The notes beneath the pieces were generated by a model, which did no database searches, was not told where the DNA came from, and saw only the letters and a program-made list of their open reading frames with translations. Made by a program: the position numbers and the translations under genes. 64,000 bases of DNA. It comes from JAISST01 sp050434145 (GTDB lineage Bacteria; Fusobacteriota; Fusobacteriia; Fusobacteriales; Fusobacteriaceae). Positions within the stretch are counted from its first letter, which is position 1. Each line of letters starts with the position of its first letter. Location: NCBI RefSeq assembly GCF_050434145.1, contig NZ_JBNPVX010000007.1, forward strand, positions 17,751 through 81,750, read 5' to 3'. Positions 55,905 to 64,000 of this stretch are shown piece by piece.

Positions 55905-56210
55905 CTACCCATATTTTAATTTACTCATATAAATGAATGCTATAAATATCGTTGATATAACTCCACAAACATAGCCACATGCAGCACTTGGATTTTTCTT
56001 TCTATATAAAAAGGCTAAAATAAGCCCAAATAAAGCTAAAAATCCAAATAATACCAATGAGCTCATAAAAATTGCAACTCCACCCATATTAGCTGGTGAT
56101 GTAAATTTTGGCTGTGACTCTAATTCAATATAAAATCCATACACAGTAATAGTAGCCATAAATATCATTCCAATTAATGGTCCCCAAAATGAAAATTTTG
56201 ATTTTTTCAT
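55905..56210 (-). CDS. Small membrane protein of unknown function
   Basis: 101 residues with three hydrophobic helices (WGPLIGMIFMATITVYGFY; VAIFMSSLVLFGFLALFGLI; CGYVCGVISTIFIAFIYMS) joined by short basic loops. GAGGT precedes the ATG. I do not recognise the family. It stands between a tRNA and the SatP gene. The 264 bases between the tRNA and this gene hold nothing recognisable. Confidence 0.65.
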   Translation of the reverse strand: MKKSKFSFWGPLIGMIFMATITVYGFYIELESQPKFTSPANMGGVAIFMSSLVLFGFLALFGLILAFLYRKKNPSAACGYVCGVISTIFIAFIYMSKLKYG

Positions 56211-56360
56211 TGTAAAACCTCGCTTTATTATATGATAACTCCATTATACTATTATTATATAAAAAAATCAATAAATTTAGTAGTATATATTTAACAATAT
56301 CCTTTTAATAGCTTATATTATGATATTAGGAATATTAAGAAAATTATATTTAATAAAAAA

Positions 56361-56397
56361 ATAGCTATTAAAAATAAAATTTAATAGCTGCTTTTTT
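56361..56397. terminator. Terminator downstream of the SatP gene
   Basis: AGCTATTAAA pairs with TTTAATAGCT, with A- and T-runs at the edges, 39 bases after the minus-strand stop. Confidence 0.75.
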
Positions 56398-56435
56398 CAA
56401 CCTGAGTCAGATTTATTGTACTCTGCCTTATTAAA

Positions 56436-56987
56436 TTAATGATTCTTTTCTCCAATAGGTAAAATAGCTCTACCATATTCTTCCTTTATAATTTTAGCCC
56501 CACAAGTATATACAGCAGATAAACCACAAAGAATTCCTTCGATACCAGCAACTAATTTTATTGCTTCTGAACCAGTGAAGTTTTCAATTGATAACAATAA
56601 AAATAATAGTGTTAATGAACCAAACACTATTTGTGTAGCTCGATCATGTTTTAATGTTCCAACAAACATGAATGCTGTGAATATTGCCCATAATAATAAG
56701 TAGAATCCCATACTCGTCCCATCTGCACCACCAGCTTTAAAAATATAAACTAAACTCCACCAAAATGAACCATAAGCAATAAATGCTGTTCCCCCAAAAG
56801 TATTATTATTTTTAAAGTCAAAAATCCCTGCAATTAATTGTGCTAATCCTCCTAAAGCAAGTCCCATACCCAATATTACTGGGGTTAAACCTATAATCCC
56901 TGCATTGTGCAAATTTAATAAAACCGTAGTCATTCCAAATCCAATCAATCCTAATGGACTTGCATTTAAATTCTTTTCTTTCATCAT
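56436..56987 (-). CDS. GPR1/FUN34/YaaH (SatP-type) acetate transporter
   Basis: 183 residues with six transmembrane helices. The family motif NPAPLGL near the N-terminus appears as NASPLGLIGFGMTTVLLNLH, followed by GMGLALGGLAQLIAGIFDFK, NNTFGGTAFIAYGSFWWSL and FTAFMFVGTLKHDRA. It takes up or releases acetate or succinate with protons. I use the ATG at 56987 with AGGAGA upstream; ATG at 56984 is equally possible. An inverted repeat (57004-57025) lies just ahead of the ribosome site. It fits acid-forming fermentation. Confidence 0.9.
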   Translation of the reverse strand: MMKEKNLNASPLGLIGFGMTTVLLNLHNAGIIGLTPVILGMGLALGGLAQLIAGIFDFKNNNTFGGTAFIAYGSFWWSLVYIFKAGGADGTSMGFYLLLWAIFTAFMFVGTLKHDRATQIVFGSLTLLFLLLSIENFTGSEAIKLVAGIEGILCGLSAVYTCGAKIIKEEYGRAILPIGEKNH

Positions 56988-57003
56988 GAATCTCCTTTCA
57001 ATC

Positions 57004-57025
57004 AAGTACTAATTTGTTAGTACTT
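57004..57025. promoter_or_regulatory. Inverted repeat before the SatP gene
   Basis: AAGTACTAA (57004-57012) and TTAGTACTT (57017-57025) form a perfect 9-bp palindrome with a 4-base centre, 17 bases upstream of the start codon. It could be a repressor operator or an mRNA hairpin. Confidence 0.4.
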
Positions 57026-57373
57026 TTTATATTTTTGTAGTTTTTATTTCATATTACTAACTAATTGTTGTAAGGATATCTGCAATTTCTGGTAAATATC
57101 TTTAATTTGACTTTTTTTCCACAATTTTCGTATTATACTCTATTTCAAATGCAAAGTAAAGTGAAAAATATTATATTTTAATAATTTTATTAGAGCAAAT
57201 ATTATTTTCTGCTTATATTTAAAAATTTGAATAATCTAACTAATAAAAAATCTTCAAACTACTATTGACTTTTTCCATTTTCAAAGTATAATAAAATTAA
57301 CACATAAAAAGAACAGATATAAATTTGTATTAATTCCAATAAAAGTTTTTGTTATTTTTTCTTTTATATATCT

Positions 57374-57519
57374 AGGCAGTTGCAAAATACAAAGTTTTTC
57401 TTTAATTATTTTTACAAAAATTGTTATATAAATAAAGTTTTGATGGGTGGATGAAAAGAACAATTAAAAGAATAATAAAAGTATGAATTTTGTAAGTAAA
57501 AAGTTTAGCAACAGCTTAT
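57374..57519. repeat. Dispersed repeat, copy 2, with inverted ends
   Basis: The right part (57464-57519) matches the repeat at 48463-48524. The two edges, AGGCAGTTGCAAAAT on the left and TTTAGCAACAGCTTAT on the right, are rough inverted copies (GCAGTTGCAAAA against GCTGTTGCTAAA), as expected of a MITE-like element of about 146 bp. It ends 13 bases before the ribosome site of the downstream gene and fills most of the promoter region. Confidence 0.5.
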
Positions 57520-57544
57520 TTATATATTTTTAAGGAGGGTGAAT

Positions 57545-59452
57545 ATGCTATTTAGGCCAACAGAAAAACATGAAGAGCTGAGAATGAAAATTAGAACATT
57601 TGCTGAAAACGAGATTAAACCTATTGCATTTACGTTGGATCAAGAGAATAAATTTCCTACTGAAGCCATTAAAAAATTAGGCAAATTAGGATTAATGGGA
57701 ATTCCATATCCTAAAAAATATGGTGGTGCTGCAATGGATATTCTGAGCTATTCCATAGCTGTAGAAGAATTATCACGTGTTGACGGTGGAAGTGGAGTAA
57801 TTTTATCTGCCCATGTTTCATTAGGAGCATGGCCAATTTTTGCTTATGGAACTGAAGAACAGAAACAAAAGTATCTTGTTCCTTTGAATAAAGGCGAAAA
57901 ATTGGGAGCGTTTGGTCTGACAGAGCCAAATGCTGGAAGTGATGCTGGTGGTACAGAAACTACTGCTGTATTAGAAGGGGATTATTATATCCTAAATGGT
58001 GGTAAAATTTTTATTACCAATGCAGACAAGGCTGATACCTATATTGTTTTTGCCCTTACTGCCCCTGATATGGGTGAAAGAGGTATCAGTGCATTTATAG
58101 TAGAAAAAGGTTGGGATGGTTTCACTTTTGGTGACCATTATGATAAAATGGGAATTAGATCCTCTTCCACTGCCGAATTGATTTTTAATGATGTTAAAGT
58201 TCCAAAAGAAAATTTGTTAGGAAAAGAAGGAGAAGGGTTTAAGATAGCCATGGCTACATTAGATGGTGGTAGAATAGGTATCGCCTCTCAAGCTCTTGGT
58301 ATAGCCCAAGGAGCATATGAACACGCTTTAGAATATGCAAAAGAAAGGGAACAATTTGGAAAACCTATTGCATTTAATCAAGTAATATCTTTTAAAATTG
58401 CAGATATGGCGACCAAGTTAAGAACTGCTAGATTTTTGATATATAGTGCTGCTGAATTAAAAGAAAATCATGAACCATATGGAATGGAAGCAGCAATGGC
58501 AAAGCAATATGCTTCTGATATTTGCTTAGAAATAGTTAATGATGCACTTCAGATTTTTGGTGGTACTGGTTACCTAAAAGGTATGGATGTGGAAAGAGCA
58601 TATCGTGATGCAAAAATTTGTACAATATATGAAGGTACTAATGAAATCCAGAGGATAGTAATTGCTTCTCATCTGATAGGCAAAATGCCTAAAAATGATG
58701 GGATTAAAAAAGCCTCATCTAAGGGCCTTCCTACGGGAATACGAAAGAATATAATTTTTAAAGATGGTTCTCTAGAAGATAAAGTAACTGCATTGATAGA
58801 ATCTCTTAAAAAAGATGGATATGATTTTTCAGTAGGAATAGATATCAATACTCCTATTTCCAAAGCTGAACGTGTGGTAAGTATGGGAAAAGGAATAGGA
58901 AATGAAAAAAATATACACTTAATTACAGAATTGGCCACAGTAGCAGGTGCAGCCATTGGTTGTTCTAGACCTGTAGCTGAAAATTTGAGATACTTGCCAC
59001 TTAATAGATATGTTGGTATGTCTGGACAAAAATTTATGGGTAACCTATACATTGCATGTGGTATTTCTGGTGCTGGTCAGCATCTAAAAGGGATAAAGGA
59101 TGCTACCACAATAGTAGCAATAAATAATAATGCACGAGCTCCGATATTTAAAAATGCTGATTATGGTATTGTTGGTGATTTACTTGAAGTTATTCCTGCA
59201 CTTATTAAAGTTCTTGACAATGGCATACCTAAAAAAGAGGCTCCACCTATGCAAAAGATGAAAAGAATCATACCTAAAAAAGTAGCTCCAAGTCATCAAA
59301 GATATGTTTGTAATGGTTGTGGGTATGAATATGACCCAGCTATTGGTGATATAGAAAATGATATTTATCCAGTAACACAATTTGATAAATTACCTGAAGA
59401 ATGGATTTGTCCTGAATGTGGTGAAGATAAGAATTCTTTTATAAAAATATGA
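57545..59452 (+). CDS. Acyl-CoA dehydrogenase / EtfA FAD-domain / rubredoxin fusion
   Basis: 635 residues with three parts. Residues 1-380 are an acyl-CoA dehydrogenase (LGAFGLTEPNAGSDAGGTET, ALQIFGGTGYLKGMDVERAY, CTIYEGTNEIQRI with the catalytic Glu). Residues about 400-565 are the FAD-binding C-terminal domain of ETF alpha (GAAIGCSRPVAENLRYLP, QKFMGNLYIACGISGAGQHL, ATTIVAINNNARAPIFKNAD, YGIVGDLLEVIP). Residues 585-635 are a rubredoxin with CNGC (589-592) and CPEC (622-625). The start at 57545 has AAGGAGG six bases upstream. It likely moves electrons from acyl-CoA through FAD to rubredoxin. The next gene is a rubredoxin-using flavodiiron protein. Confidence 0.92.
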   Translation: MLFRPTEKHEELRMKIRTFAENEIKPIAFTLDQENKFPTEAIKKLGKLGLMGIPYPKKYGGAAMDILSYSIAVEELSRVDGGSGVILSAHVSLGAWPIFAYGTEEQKQKYLVPLNKGEKLGAFGLTEPNAGSDAGGTETTAVLEGDYYILNGGKIFITNADKADTYIVFALTAPDMGERGISAFIVEKGWDGFTFGDHYDKMGIRSSSTAELIFNDVKVPKENLLGKEGEGFKIAMATLDGGRIGIASQALGIAQGAYEHALEYAKEREQFGKPIAFNQVISFKIADMATKLRTARFLIYSAAELKENHEPYGMEAAMAKQYASDICLEIVNDALQIFGGTGYLKGMDVERAYRDAKICTIYEGTNEIQRIVIASHLIGKMPKNDGIKKASSKGLPTGIRKNIIFKDGSLEDKVTALIESLKKDGYDFSVGIDINTPISKAERVVSMGKGIGNEKNIHLITELATVAGAAIGCSRPVAENLRYLPLNRYVGMSGQKFMGNLYIACGISGAGQHLKGIKDATTIVAINNNARAPIFKNADYGIVGDLLEVIPALIKVLDNGIPKKEAPPMQKMKRIIPKKVAPSHQRYVCNGCGYEYDPAIGDIENDIYPVTQFDKLPEEWICPECGEDKNSFIKI

Positions 59453-59506
59453 TATACATCTTTCATAAATATGAATTATAGAATTAAATTATTAAGGAGG
59501 AAATAT

Positions 59507-60718
59507 ATGCATAATGTCCGAAAAGTAACTGATGACCTATATTGGGTAGGTGGTGATGACCACAGATTACATTTATTTGAAAATATACACCCTATACCAA
59601 AAGGAGTTTCTTATAATTCTTATCTTTTGATGGATAAGCAAACAGTATTATTTGATACTGTTGATTGGTCTATAGGGCGTCAATTTATCCATAATATAAA
59701 TGCTGTATTAGATGGAAGAGATTTAGACTACCTCATTGTAAATCATATGGAACCTGATCATGCTGCTATGATTGAGGAAATTGTGTTACGTTACCCAAAA
59801 GTAAAAGTTGTTAGCAATGAAAAAGCTTTCTATCTAATGAGCCAATTTGAGTTTCATATCAATCCAGAAAATAAAGTAGAAGTAAAAGAGGGAGATCAAC
59901 TTTCTTTTGGAAAGCATAATATTACATTTGTAGCAGCTCCTATGGTACACTGGCCAGAGGCTATGGTAAGTTTCGATACTACTAATGGAGTTTTATTTAG
60001 TGCAGATGCTTTTGGTTCTTTTGGTGCATTAGATGGAAAATTATTCAATGATGAAATGAATTTTGATCGTGATTGGATTGATGAAGCAAGACGATATTAT
60101 ACAAATATTGTTGGAAAATATGGCCCACATGTTCAAGCATTATTAAAAAAAGCTGGTACTATTGATATAAAACTTATTTGCCCTCTGCATGGTCCAGTAT
60201 GGAGAAATAATTTTGCATATTTTCTTAAAAAATATGATCAGTGGAGTAAATATGAACCTGAAGTAAAAGGTGTTCTAATTATATATGCCTCTATGTATGG
60301 CAATACAGAAAATGCTTGTTCTCTATTAGCAAGCAAATTAGTAGAGAAAGGTATTCATAATATTGTTATGTATGATGTTTCTAAGACACCTGTCTCATAT
60401 CTTATATCTGAAACATTCAAATATAGTCACATAGTCCTCGCATCTGTAACTTATAATTTGGGAATATATCCACTTATGCACAACTATTTGATTGATATAA
60501 AAGCTCTTAATCTTCAAAATAGGACATTTGCTATATTAGAAAATGGATCATGGGCATGTAAATCTGGTTCTCTAATGAGAGAAGAACTAGAATCTATGAA
60601 AAATATGGCAATAATAGACCAACAAGTTACTCTTACTTCATCATTTAATGAAAATAACGTTGATGAAATGAATAATATGGTAGATGAACTTTATGAATCT
60701 ATTAATAAAGCAAAATAA
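59507..60718 (+). CDS. Flavodiiron protein (FprA-type A flavoprotein)
   Basis: 403 residues. The N-terminal lactamase-like domain carries the diiron ligands HMEPDH (His80, Glu82, Asp84, His85), then APMVHWPEAM, SADAFGSFG and LICPLHGPVWR. The C-terminal flavodoxin domain (VLIIYASMYGNTENACSLLA) binds FMN. These enzymes reduce O2 to water or NO to N2O with electrons from rubredoxin. The upstream gene ends in a rubredoxin domain, so the pair is probably one electron path. The ATG at 59507 has AAGGAGG upstream. Confidence 0.95.
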   Translation: MHNVRKVTDDLYWVGGDDHRLHLFENIHPIPKGVSYNSYLLMDKQTVLFDTVDWSIGRQFIHNINAVLDGRDLDYLIVNHMEPDHAAMIEEIVLRYPKVKVVSNEKAFYLMSQFEFHINPENKVEVKEGDQLSFGKHNITFVAAPMVHWPEAMVSFDTTNGVLFSADAFGSFGALDGKLFNDEMNFDRDWIDEARRYYTNIVGKYGPHVQALLKKAGTIDIKLICPLHGPVWRNNFAYFLKKYDQWSKYEPEVKGVLIIYASMYGNTENACSLLASKLVEKGIHNIVMYDVSKTPVSYLISETFKYSHIVLASVTYNLGIYPLMHNYLIDIKALNLQNRTFAILENGSWACKSGSLMREELESMKNMAIIDQQVTLTSSFNENNVDEMNNMVDELYESINKAK

Positions 60719-60743
60719 CTTGAAATTTATTTCCAAATATGTG

Positions 60744-60778
60744 AAAAAGGTGCTCTTCATTTTGAAGTCACCTTTTTT
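60744..60778. terminator. Bidirectional terminator
   Basis: AAAAAGGTG pairs with CACCTTTTTT, with an inner CTTCA/TGAAG helix, between convergent genes. Confidence 0.85.
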
Positions 60779-60796
60779 ATAATTTTATTAAAGTTT

Positions 60797-61372
60797 TTAT
60801 TTCTCTGTATATTCTTCCCCATCTTCATCTACATAAATATATTCATATTCGTCATCATTATCTTGTAAAATCACTTCTTTTGTTGTTTCATATACAAATT
60901 TTGAATCTCCAAAAGCCAATATCAGATAGAATATCAATGGAAGAAAAATTAATCCTATAGCAAAACCTGTTGATTTTCCAAAATTTTTTGCAATCGCTAT
61001 ATTAAAAAGAATTGAAATGATCAAAATCCATATGCTAAAACCTATACTAAAAAATAACATTACCAGTGCAAGAGTATCACTTACTCCCCTCATCCCCAAA
61101 ATAGTTGCCAACATCATTGGAATAAATACAGTAATAATAATTATAGTCCCTAATAATGGTATCCAGAAATAATATATTGCTGACTTTCTTGCGACTTTTG
61201 TTACTATAGTATATCCATTATAAAATGGTATTACTGATTTCCATCCATCTATACCAGCTTTAGTAAAAATCTTCCACATAGCAACAATTGTTACTATTGT
61301 TAATGTAAGACCTAAAGCAAAATTAAAAACTCCCAAAACAAAATGCATACTATTATCAACATTACTATACAT
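60797..61372 (-). CDS. DUF5684-type membrane protein
   Basis: 191 residues with five or so hydrophobic helices. WKIFTKAGIDGWKSVIPFYN with GYTIVTKVARKSAIYYFW is the hallmark of DUF5684 proteins (loop before the second helix, 'GxxGWxxxIPxYN'). A second conserved stretch is AIAKNFGKSTGFAIGLIFLP. The acidic C-terminus (DDEYEYIYVDEDGEEYTEK) is unusual. AGGTG precedes the ATG. It lies 99 bases from the M48 protease gene in the same direction and may be co-transcribed with it. The function is unknown. Confidence 0.8.
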   Translation of the reverse strand: MYSNVDNSMHFVLGVFNFALGLTLTIVTIVAMWKIFTKAGIDGWKSVIPFYNGYTIVTKVARKSAIYYFWIPLLGTIIIITVFIPMMLATILGMRGVSDTLALVMLFFSIGFSIWILIISILFNIAIAKNFGKSTGFAIGLIFLPLIFYLILAFGDSKFVYETTKEVILQDNDDEYEYIYVDEDGEEYTEK

Positions 61373-61471
61373 AATTTCACCTCATACAAATTTTTTATAA
61401 TGTTATAAAGTGCTTTATTTTTTAATTTTTATAGAAAGAGAGTGTATTTATTTTATAAATCACCATTAAAC

Positions 61472-63592
61472 TTACAACAGTAATGATGTTTCATATATTA
61501 ATAATTCCTCTATACACCTTTCTTTTTCAATATTTATGGCCATCAATGCATTATTAAAGCTTTCATTCAAAAAATTTTCTATTTCCAAATATTTTTTCCA
61601 TTCTAAATCAGCTAAATTTTCTTTACAATAATTTAAAAATTTCTTTTCTGCATTATCTGGAAGAATATTAGATTTTTTATTTCTAATTAAAATTGATTTA
61701 ACCACTTTTTGGAACTCTTTATGCAATACTTTTAATTCTTTTAATTTTCTTTCTGCTATTTCTTTTGTATTAGTTGAAATACTGTATTGATAATATCCAT
61801 TTTCTATCTTTGCTATTAATTTATTTTTTTCTAAGTAATTCATAGCTTCGTAGTTTTTTTCATAAACTTCTGTAATTACAGTTTTTTCATTATCTAATAA
61901 AAATAATTTTTTATACATATCTGATAATTTGGAAATATTAATTTTCTTCAACTCTATGTTTTTAAAAAATATGTAAATATTCCTATCATTATTCCTTATT
62001 AGTTCTAATAATTTTTTTTGTTCTTCTTCCAATATTGCTTTTAATTTTTTTATTTTTCTACCTTTATAATAACTATTATTATATTTTATACCTATTTTTA
62101 GTTTTCCTGTATCTAATAACTGTGCTAATATATCTATATCACGACCAAATATATTTATTTTCCTTATTATTTCTATTTTTTCATCTGAAAATAATTCATT
62201 CAATTCATTACTACTATCATTCTCTAATGCATCATCTTCAACATTAAAAATACTGATTTTTGGATTTTTATTATAATAATAACCATTATATAAATCAGAA
62301 AATCTTGATTTTTTGTAATCATCATTGAGAACTTTTCCATATTGTATTGCTGAAAATAAAGTTACTATTCTTGATTCTTCTCTAGACCTCAATAATTCTT
62401 CTGTAAAATAATCATGATAATTTTTTAGATGTTTTATCAGACAATTTGTTGATATACTAGTTTTGTTATTTTGAAATATTCTTTTTTTATTTAATCTGTT
62501 TATTCTTTCTTCAATATATGGATGAGAAGACCATTTTTCTTGAAATATTAGGCAACTTGTACTTAATTTTTCTAAGTCTTTAACATTCACTTTTTCATAG
62601 TTATCACTTATATCTATTTTATATATTTTGGAATAGAACTTTATTGCAACTTTTTGGTCCCTATAAACATTTAATGACTTAATATGTGGATTAATCTCAT
62701 AAAATCCCATTACTCTTTGAAGAGCGAAATTGGATATTTCAGTTTTTAACAATGCTTTTTTTAATGTACTATCACCTATAATTGAAGCAGCTATATTATC
62801 AGCGTTATATTCTTGTTCCCTAGATAATGCAAAATAATTTATGTTTATTAAATAATAAGAAATTTTCAAGACATGTTTTATAATATATATAATTATTTTT
62901 GATATAATAATTGGAACTATAAAGAAAATAAAAGAATCACTAAAAGTTTTCTCTATTCTATTGTACTCCACATTATTATATAGTGTCTCAATTATTCCTT
63001 TATTTATTTTATTTATCAACATAAGAAGTCGAGAAGAATTCTGCGAAAAATGTGCAAATTCATGCAATAATACTGCTTCAAATTCTTCTTTAGTTAGAAT
63101 ATTTAACAAACCAATCCCTAATAACAAGTTTTTTGTATGTGGTTTAAAGACCTCTTTAAGTGTATTTTTATAGAATACTGCAGCTCCTACTCCACTGTAT
63201 AAATAGACTTTTGTAGGAAGATCCACATTTACATCAGATGCTGTTTTTTTTATTATTTCAAATAATTCTATCTCTTCTTCTTCTTTTAATTCATAAAACT
63301 TCTCTTGATAATTTTCCATTCTTATAGAAAAAATAAATTTTTTTACAAAGATGAATATATATCCTCCTAAAAGCACTATCCAAGATGCTATTAATAAGAT
63401 AACTCCATCATATTTAGATTCTACTATTATTTTTATTGCAATATAAAAACATAGCATTGTAAAAGATATAGAAACAATGAAAATCAGAAAATATATTATT
63501 ATAAATAAAGATATCATAATAACAGTTTTTTTTCTGTATTTATTTATTTTTTCTTCATTTGCAGATTTTTCTTTCTCTATTTTAAATCTCAC
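61472..63592 (-). CDS. M48-family membrane metalloprotease with large C-terminal extension
   Basis: 706 residues from a GTG at 63592 (AAAGGTGAT upstream). There are two N-terminal transmembrane helices (about 22-58 and 62-85), the zinc motif HEFAH (177-181) in FEAVLLHEFAHFSQ, a further hydrophobic stretch at about 215-245, and the third-ligand region ALSREQEYNADNIAASIIGD. This is the HtpX/Ste24-like plan. The last 350 residues are a highly charged helical domain of unknown type, far longer than in HtpX (about 290 residues). It probably degrades damaged or misassembled membrane proteins. Confidence 0.85.
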   Translation of the reverse strand: MRFKIEKEKSANEEKINKYRKKTVIMISLFIIIYFLIFIVSISFTMLCFYIAIKIIVESKYDGVILLIASWIVLLGGYIFIFVKKFIFSIRMENYQEKFYELKEEEEIELFEIIKKTASDVNVDLPTKVYLYSGVGAAVFYKNTLKEVFKPHTKNLLLGIGLLNILTKEEFEAVLLHEFAHFSQNSSRLLMLINKINKGIIETLYNNVEYNRIEKTFSDSFIFFIVPIIISKIIIYIIKHVLKISYYLININYFALSREQEYNADNIAASIIGDSTLKKALLKTEISNFALQRVMGFYEINPHIKSLNVYRDQKVAIKFYSKIYKIDISDNYEKVNVKDLEKLSTSCLIFQEKWSSHPYIEERINRLNKKRIFQNNKTSISTNCLIKHLKNYHDYFTEELLRSREESRIVTLFSAIQYGKVLNDDYKKSRFSDLYNGYYYNKNPKISIFNVEDDALENDSSNELNELFSDEKIEIIRKINIFGRDIDILAQLLDTGKLKIGIKYNNSYYKGRKIKKLKAILEEEQKKLLELIRNNDRNIYIFFKNIELKKINISKLSDMYKKLFLLDNEKTVITEVYEKNYEAMNYLEKNKLIAKIENGYYQYSISTNTKEIAERKLKELKVLHKEFQKVVKSILIRNKKSNILPDNAEKKFLNYCKENLADLEWKKYLEIENFLNESFNNALMAINIEKERCIEELLIYETSLLL

Positions 63593-63914
63593 ATATCATC
63601 ACCTTTATGAATATCATAAAAAATTATATTTATTTTTCGTTATTTATATAAATATAGTCGTTTTATATTATCGTTGTCTTATGAATATCTATCTTTTTTA
63701 AGATCTAAAATAATTTTAACAGACTGTAAATATACCATTAATTTCAATTTATTATATCTTAATCAGTAGTGTTTATATTATAACATAATGCTAAGAAAAA
63801 TAAATTTATTTTATGACATGACATTTTCAGGCCATATTTATATAGTATCCTAATATCTAATGAGATATTTTATATATAGATAAAAAGAATATTTCATTAT
63901 ACCTATTGGACTTA
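63593..63914. other. Non-coding interval between the M48 gene and the IS element
   Basis: About 320 AT-rich bases with no ORF, RNA or repeat that I can support. Confidence 0.4.
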
Positions 63915-64000
63915 TGTCAATAAGGTAGACACTTTTTTTCTTAACTTTTTTTATAATAGGCTAATTCATATTTTTCTGGAGATAAATATCCCAAACTACT
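63915..64000 (-). mobile_element. End of an IS3-family insertion sequence (runs off the window)
   Basis: TGTCAATAAGGTAGACAC begins at 63915 and resembles an IS3/IS150-group terminus (starts TG, located about 26 bases outside the transposase stop). The transposase tail inside it is read leftward. No target duplication can be checked because the other end is outside the window. Confidence 0.65.
63941..64000 (-). CDS. IS3-family transposase, C-terminal fragment (partial)
   Basis: Reading leftward, the last 19 codons before a TAA stop at 63941 give SSLGYLSPEKYELAYYKKS. This is a very typical C-terminus of IS3/IS150-group OrfB transposases (LGYLSPxxYE). The catalytic DDE domain lies beyond the window. 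It is probably full length outside, as there is no sign of truncation in the visible part. Confidence 0.8.
   Translation of the reverse strand, partial: SSLGYLSPEKYELAYYKKS

Noticed and set aside
1..64000. CRISPR array.
   Set aside because: I saw no set of regularly spaced direct repeats; repeats found are a two-copy dispersed element and short operator-like motifs.

Overview
The window is AT-rich bacterial DNA with a Gram-negative style of surface gene (a phenylalanine-terminated autotransporter barrel) next to genes and gene orders often seen in Firmicutes: GroESL under a CIRCE operator, accB-accC-asp23-nusB, a PgpH/YbeY/DgkA cluster, a lysine riboswitch and a trimeric electron-bifurcating [FeFe] hydrogenase. 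Together with an acyl-CoA dehydrogenase/EtfA/rubredoxin fusion, this points to an anaerobic fermenter of the Fusobacteriota. That placement is an inference from gene content; no rRNA is present.

Layout. 1-12 kb is an accessory stretch, all on the minus strand: exported, lipoprotein and membrane proteins of unknown role (YwqK/MORN, TPR, two tandem exported paralogues, a small family of PH-like membrane paralogues with one broken copy, a TolB-like propeller), plus one HI0933-type flavoprotein. 12.1-16.3 kb looks like a small defence/addiction island. It holds (i) a candidate type I toxin-antitoxin locus with a 26-residue hydrophobic peptide and a tandem antisense RNA, (ii) a three-gene operon of a KAP-family NTPase, a 13-residue-repeat 'septoil knot' protein and a caspase-like cysteine protease, and (iii) a ribbon-helix-helix regulator behind a cluster of TTGCAAT-type repeats. 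16.9-18.9 kb is an autotransporter-like surface protein with a lipobox.

19-30.5 kb is core metabolism and housekeeping: Fe-alcohol dehydrogenase, groES-groEL, hydC-hydB-hydA, an MscS channel, guaB and a secreted MORN protein. 30.6-33.6 kb has a YfcC-family transporter under a lysine riboswitch and an M20 amidohydrolase. 34-43 kb runs on the plus strand: a JAMM-DinG helicase fusion, PgpH, YbeY, a DgkA-PAP2 fusion, a lipase-like protein and an orphan peptide-binding lipoprotein. 43-55.4 kb, mostly minus strand, holds an EF-G paralogue, an L,D-transpeptidase, a solo OLD nuclease (plus strand), nusB, DUF2273, amaP, asp23, accC, accB and dnaE. A tRNA-Gln(UUG), a small membrane protein, a SatP-type acetate transporter, the acyl-CoA dehydrogenase/EtfA/rubredoxin fusion with its flavodiiron partner, a DUF5684-type membrane protein and an M48 protease follow. 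The window ends inside an IS3-family transposase.

How the parts fit: the hydrogenase, alcohol dehydrogenase, fusion dehydrogenase and SatP suit a hydrogen- and acid-forming fermentation. The rubredoxin domain beside a flavodiiron protein suggests an oxygen- or NO-scavenging branch. The most novel-looking items are the KAP/septoil-knot/caspase-like operon and the adjacent type I toxin-antitoxin locus.
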